This document shows positions 30,523-33,422 of a stretch of 33,422 nucleotides of DNA, one piece after another. A program made the translations under genes and the position numbers. The stretch is from positions 1 through 33,422 of the IMG/VR virus record IMGVR_UViG_3300009606_000349; one strand, given 5' to 3'. The stretch is from a virus. Numbering within the stretch: position 1 is the stretch's first letter; each line of letters starts with the position of its first letter. The notes beneath the pieces are model-generated. The model saw only the letters and a program-made list of their open reading frames with translations. It was not told the origin of the DNA and did not search any database.

Positions 30523-31230
30523 TTACAATGGAATAGTTGAAACTAACCCTGCTTCATATAATTTAAGGTACTTCTCTTTAAAGTCTTCTTTGAGTATGTT
30601 TATAACTCTAGTTAAGTAGGGAGTATCACAATCAGTCATTTCTCTGATGTATATGTATAATGCTTTCTTTTTGAAGATCTCTAAGTCGTTTCTGGTTTTA
30701 AATATAGTAAGGACAGCATCTGCTATCTTCATCTCACTTTCTTTAGTAAACGTTTCTTCTAGATTCTCATAACACTGATCGATCCAAGAATCCATAAATT
30801 GGGATAGAGTAATGGCATGGTCTGAATCTAATGAGGCTTGACTACCTTCGTATGATTCTTCCATATCACTAAAGCTTCCGATTTGTTTAAGCTTCTTATA
30901 GTTCTTATTGTTGTAGTTAATTAACCACCTCTTAACAATTGTACCGAAGTACGAATATGCTTTAGCACCATTAGTAGGGTCAAACTTACTTATCTTCTCT
31001 TCAGTTAAAACAGAAACAATCTCATGTTTGAGATCTTCTATCTGCTCTACGTCAGTGTAATAAAATTTAAATGTGTGGATAATATTCTCTGCTAGCTTAT
31101 AAAAGGGCAGATAAATGTGATCTGTAAATATTTTATTTCTATACTCAATATCGCTTGAGTTATTATACTTCACTATGTACTCTTCAGTCTCTTTAGTAAA
31201 GTAATTAGCTTTAGCTTTCTTTCTTGCCAT
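30523..31230 (-). CDS. 55: late-transcription RNA polymerase sigma factor, gp55-like
   Basis: A 235-residue protein. Residues 79-114 (KISKFDPTNGAKAYSYFGTI, VKRWLINYNNKNYKKL) are a sigma region 2-like segment of the T4 gp55 type, with the aromatic and basic residues used to open and bind the -10 element. The helical N-terminal part (SDIEYRNKIFTDHIYLPFYK) and C-terminal part (FKKKALYIYIREMTDCDTPY) fit the family. It is somewhat longer than T4 gp55 (185 residues). In T4 gp55 recognises TATAAATA and works with gp33 and the clamp gp45; neither partner is in this window. It overlaps the small membrane protein gene by 20 bases and directly precedes the tail module it would be expected to switch on. 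Confidence 0.9.
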   Translation of the reverse strand: MARKKAKANYFTKETEEYIVKYNNSSDIEYRNKIFTDHIYLPFYKLAENIIHTFKFYYTDVEQIEDLKHEIVSVLTEEKISKFDPTNGAKAYSYFGTIVKRWLINYNNKNYKKLKQIGSFSDMEESYEGSQASLDSDHAITLSQFMDSWIDQCYENLEETFTKESEMKIADAVLTIFKTRNDLEIFKKKALYIYIREMTDCDTPYLTRVINILKEDFKEKYLKLYEAGLVSTIPL

Positions 31231-31525
31231 AATTTTCAGGGAGCATATATGTATTCAGCTCTTGTTGTACTTTTTTCATATTATTAAAAAAATAACCAAC
31301 CTCGTCGTCGCCTTGAAAAACCCCCTTTTCATCTAGCTCTTTTAGGTACTTTTGTGAATCTCTTACAGTATTAGAAATTCTTTGTAGATAACCCACTTGA
31401 TCTGCAGTGACATCTTCATATTTTTCTACTTTTCTAAGTAGATTATAGTTAATATAAGCTAAAAAGATTAGTAAACCAACTAAAACTGTAATTATTATGT
31501 AAAATGTTGTAGGATTGATGTTCAT
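31211..31525 (-). CDS. small membrane-anchored protein
   Basis: A 104-residue protein. Residues about 8-27 (FYIIITVLVGLLIFLAYINY) form one N-terminal transmembrane helix. The rest is charged and helical (VEKYEDVTADQVGYLQRISN and FNNMKKVQQELNTYMLPENY), probably on the cytoplasmic side. I do not recognise a family. It overlaps the late sigma gene by 20 bases and follows the HD hydrolase by 1 base, so it is part of a three-gene unit. Its function could be an inner-membrane anchor for a phage process or an i-spanin-like part; nothing confirms either. Confidence 0.8.
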   Translation of the reverse strand: MNINPTTFYIIITVLVGLLIFLAYINYNLLRKVEKYEDVTADQVGYLQRISNTVRDSQKYLKELDEKGVFQGDDEVGYFFNNMKKVQQELNTYMLPENYGKKES

Positions 31526-31526
31526 A

Positions 31527-32258
31527 TTATAGATTTTTTAACATATTAGACAGACCTTTCGAAGAATTTACTTTTCTTCCTGTAGACGAAGCTGTTTTTT
31601 GTACTTTCTTAATAGAAGTACCTCCTTTTGCTTTCCACATATCGTATTCAACTTTAGAAGCTAAAAAGTCGGCAGTATGTAAAATAGAGATCAAAGATGT
31701 CTTTTGTCTAGAAGATTCTACATTACTGAAGAAATAAGCTTTATTTGCATCATCAAACACTCCATCATGGCATCTTATGCCTAAAAACTCCTTTTGGTCT
31801 ACTTTTATACCAAATTTCTGTAAAATAAACAAAGATCTATCTGGAATTAACATAAATTGAAGATCTGGGTTGTAAGTATACATTTCTGATAGCTTATCTT
31901 GTCTCCATTTATCTGTCTGAGGTATATAGTTGGGTGCATCTCCATCTCCCATTTTACCAAGATCGTGGAATAGAGCGGCGAATACTAACTGCTCATCAGT
32001 AAAATCAATCAATCCACCCATAGATTCGTATAAATCCTTCTGTTTAATAGCAAATTGAACAACTCTATTAACATGATCAACATAACCACCGGCAAAAGCA
32101 TTATGATACCATGTCTTTCCACTAGCAGGAGCCATAACATAATTATCCTCCATATGTTTAAGCATCTCTTTTACTTGATCTTTTCTATCTGTTATGTAGT
32201 GATCAATAATTTTGTGATGTTTAACGTAATTGTTTTGAATTTGTTCTGCATTTAACAT
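31527..32258 (-). CDS. HD-domain phosphohydrolase
   Basis: A 243-residue protein with the full HD metal-site set. YHNAFAGGYVDHVNRV gives His52 and His62, ALFHDLGKMGD gives His98 and Asp99, IRCHDGVF gives His164, and SILHTADFLASKVEYD gives His194 and Asp197. HD phosphohydrolases cleave phosphoester bonds in nucleotides (dNTP, dNMP, (p)ppGpp, cyclic nucleotides); the substrate is not readable here. A possible role is nucleotide recycling or removal of a defence signal nucleotide, but this is only a guess. It is the first gene of the unit with the membrane protein and the late sigma factor. A long AT-rich gap lies upstream. Confidence 0.9.
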   Translation of the reverse strand: MLNAEQIQNNYVKHHKIIDHYITDRKDQVKEMLKHMEDNYVMAPASGKTWYHNAFAGGYVDHVNRVVQFAIKQKDLYESMGGLIDFTDEQLVFAALFHDLGKMGDGDAPNYIPQTDKWRQDKLSEMYTYNPDLQFMLIPDRSLFILQKFGIKVDQKEFLGIRCHDGVFDDANKAYFFSNVESSRQKTSLISILHTADFLASKVEYDMWKAKGGTSIKKVQKTASSTGRKVNSSKGLSNMLKNL

Positions 32259-32419
32259 AGATAACCTTTTTAAATTTATTATTATTAGTATTATTATTAT
32301 TATAAATTATATAATAGTATTTTATTTATTATATGTGTTTAAATATATTCTTTATTATATCTTATTAATTATATTAATTAACATATAGAGAAGATATTAA
32401 AAATTTTTCGGACTAGCAA
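32259..32419. promoter_or_regulatory. 161-base very AT-rich gap before the HD hydrolase, with a perfect inverted repeat
   Basis: This gap between the lipoprotein stop and the HD hydrolase start is the longest non-coding stretch in the window and is almost free of G and C. It holds ATT/TTA runs around 32278-32303 and a perfect inverted repeat TTAATTA-TAT-TAATTAA at 32365-32381. It should carry the promoter for the HD hydrolase, membrane protein and sigma unit, but I find no clear Bacteroidota -33/-7 pair (TTTG and TAnnTTTG). A replication origin or AT-rich DNA-unwinding site is possible but not supported by other signs. Confidence 0.45.
32365..32381. repeat. perfect 7-base inverted repeat in AT-rich gap
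   Basis: TTAATTA and TAATTAA flank TAT. It may bind a dimeric regulator or form a weak hairpin. In DNA this rich in A and T such repeats also arise by chance. Confidence 0.5.
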
Positions 32420-33049
32420 CTATTCTATGGTAAAGTTTTCAACATAGTGTTCTTTAGTTACTGATTCCATACCTGCATCCCATTTAACTTGCATATAAAT
32501 CTGTATAGTATCGCCTATCATCTGAGGTATAAAGGGACCTAAGTATCTTCTAGTTTTATAACCTTCCGGCTTATCGCTAAAGTAGAGGGAAGTATTCTGA
32601 GCTATATTAACCTCTATTCCTTCGAACTGAGTTAAATTAAGATCCGTATAATCTGCTGGTACTGGTATGCCGTATTGATCTTGTAAACCAAATGGATCGT
32701 ATAATACCTGTTGTACAACCAACGTATCGCCAATCACCCAGCTAGTATTAGAATTAAACCTAGCAGTAGCAACTGACATATCATTATATCGATAATAGGG
32801 ATGTGTCTTATCTGCGAATATATCTACATAGAAATAAGGTAAGTACTCACCTGTCCAATCTAGTTCTACATGGTAATACCCGTTTATGTCCTTTGTTCTA
32901 TAAAACTCTATATAAGCATTACAATCACCAGACTCGCAGGTTGGAGGTAGAATAGGTTCGGGTGTGCAGCTTGATAGGGTTAGTAAGATTAGGCCTACGG
33001 CCGCCGCGCGAAACGCGCGCAAGTTGCCTCGAAGATTTTTGTCTAACAT
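32420..33049 (-). CDS. phage-encoded lipoprotein
   Basis: A 209-residue protein with a type II signal peptide: basic MLDKNLRGNLRAFR, hydrophobic AAAVGLILLTL, then SSC with the acylated Cys28, followed by TPEPILPPTCESGDC. The mature part is beta-rich (CNAYIEFYRTKDINGYYHVE, YFYVDIFADKTHPYYRYND, YMQVKWDAGMESVTKEHY) and looks like a folded domain with two more Cys residues (C38 and C43). I do not recognise a family. Lipoproteins in phages can block receptor use by other phages; this is possible but not shown. The codons for residues about 10-20 are unusually GC-rich and form two hairpins. The start overlaps the gene upstream by 7 bases. Confidence 0.82.
   Translation of the reverse strand: MLDKNLRGNLRAFRAAAVGLILLTLSSCTPEPILPPTCESGDCNAYIEFYRTKDINGYYHVELDWTGEYLPYFYVDIFADKTHPYYRYNDMSVATARFNSNTSWVIGDTLVVQQVLYDPFGLQDQYGIPVPADYTDLNLTQFEGIEVNIAQNTSLYFSDKPEGYKTRRYLGPFIPQMIGDTIQIYMQVKWDAGMESVTKEHYVENFTIE
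32992..33020 (-). repeat. two tandem GC-rich hairpins within the signal-peptide coding region
   Basis: On the plus strand GGCC-TAC-GGCC (32992-33002) is followed by a 6-bp perfect stem CGCGCG-AAA-CGCGCG (33005-33019). 24 of these 29 bases are G or C in an otherwise AT-rich genome. They lie about 30-60 bases after the ATG at 33049, where a stable mRNA structure would affect translation or mark a processing or protein-binding site. Confidence 0.75.
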
Positions 33050-33414
33050 AATTCAAATTGTTTAGATACCCATCCGTACTTTTCTATATGATCAGTATAG
33101 AATTCATCATCCCCATACATGAAGAATGCATCGGCTTGATCTAGCCATCTAGCAGCCGTCTCCTTATCAGGTGCTCCTACAGACATAACGTCTTTAAGGG
33201 CCTTCTGTTCGAAAGCTTTCTCGTCTTCTATCTGTCTGGTATTCTCTTCAGATAGATCATTAACGAAATCAGTTAACTCCTGGAAAGACCAATTGTGGAA
33301 GTTATACCCTCTAGGTCTGGAACCATATACGTCTTTGTATAGATCTGAGACCCACATAAGGCATTCATCGAATTGACTTTGATTAGAAATTGAAAATGTG
33401 TTTGAATTTGCCAT
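33043..33414 (-). CDS. small protein of unknown function
   Basis: A 123-residue acidic soluble protein. It begins MANSNTFSISNQSQFDECLM and contains WVSDLYKDVYGSRPRGYNFH, NWSFQELTDFVNDLSEENTR, AARWLDQADAFFMYGDD and a final IEKYGWVSKQFELC. Trp-rich, helical and without membrane segments or metal motifs. I recall similar small proteins in marine phages, but no function. The ATG at 33414 lies 8 bases from the right edge, so its upstream context is unseen. Its stop overlaps the lipoprotein start by 7 bases, so the two are co-translated. Confidence 0.75.
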   Translation of the reverse strand: MANSNTFSISNQSQFDECLMWVSDLYKDVYGSRPRGYNFHNWSFQELTDFVNDLSEENTRQIEDEKAFEQKALKDVMSVGAPDKETAARWLDQADAFFMYGDDEFYTDHIEKYGWVSKQFELC

Positions 33415-33422
33415 AACCTTTA

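Noticed and set aside
32278-32400. AT-rich gap considered as a replication origin
   Set aside because: No repeated binding sites or strand switch are present, and AT-richness alone is weak evidence; only a control region is annotated.

Overview
The window is part of the genome of a large tailed phage with a T4-like contractile-tail module. Every gene I can support lies on the minus strand, so transcription runs from right to left. The best landmarks are a gp55-type late sigma factor (30523-31230), a gp25-family baseplate wedge protein (26654-27064), a gp6/baseplate-J-like protein (24837-26654) and two fibre proteins ending in a peptidase-S74 (endosialidase) chaperone domain. The DNA is AT-rich. 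Most start codons lack a Shine-Dalgarno sequence and have only A/T-rich leaders. There are two lipoproteins, one a W/Y/N/G-rich type seen in flavobacteria. Together these point to a host in Bacteroidota, probably aquatic; this is inference, not proof.

Layout in the direction of transcription. (1) 33.4-30.1 kb: a small unknown protein, a lipoprotein, a very AT-rich 161-base gap, then an HD-domain hydrolase, a small membrane protein, the late sigma factor and a helical acidic protein. (2) 30.1-13.7 kb: the tail module. It holds a spike/hub-like protein, a 491-residue structural protein with a carbohydrate-binding-like insert, gp25, gp6, a DNRLRE-like protein, a 1037-residue protein of gp7 size, several virion proteins of unknown role, and two fibres. 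Genes here are packed end to end, with 1-20 base overlaps or gaps of a few bases. (3) 13.7-9.7 kb: a GIY-YIG nuclease, small basic or unknown proteins (including a 45-residue gene at 11963-12100), a DnaG-type primase and a PD-(D/E)XK nuclease. (4) 9.7-1 kb: a lipoprotein overprinted on a zeta-toxin-like kinase, a nucleotidyltransferase fused to two HExxH regions, a HAD phosphatase, zinc-ribbon and basic small proteins, a coiled-coil membrane protein, a possible glycosyltransferase, and a large acidic protein cut by the left edge.

The most interesting pattern is a recurrent N-terminus. At least six proteins start with about 9-12 residues of the form M-K-L-x-x-I-I-(L/F)-E or a close variant, ending in (I/L)-x-E. 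That is the form of the T4 capsid-targeting sequence and of the (L/I)xE cleavage site of the T4 gp21 prohead protease. If this is right, regions 3 and 4 encode a set of proteins (kinase, HAD phosphatase, zinc-ribbon and basic proteins) packaged in the head and injected with the DNA. The kinase and the nucleotidyltransferase-metallopeptidase fusion are translationally coupled and look like an undescribed effector pair.

Other points of note are a 239-base same-strand overprint of lipoprotein and kinase, tandem GC-rich hairpins inside a lipoprotein signal-peptide region, a CTATTTAT motif that recurs upstream of genes in one orientation, and paralogous pairs among the fibre and baseplate proteins. 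I saw no tRNA, CRISPR array, insertion sequence or convincing terminator.
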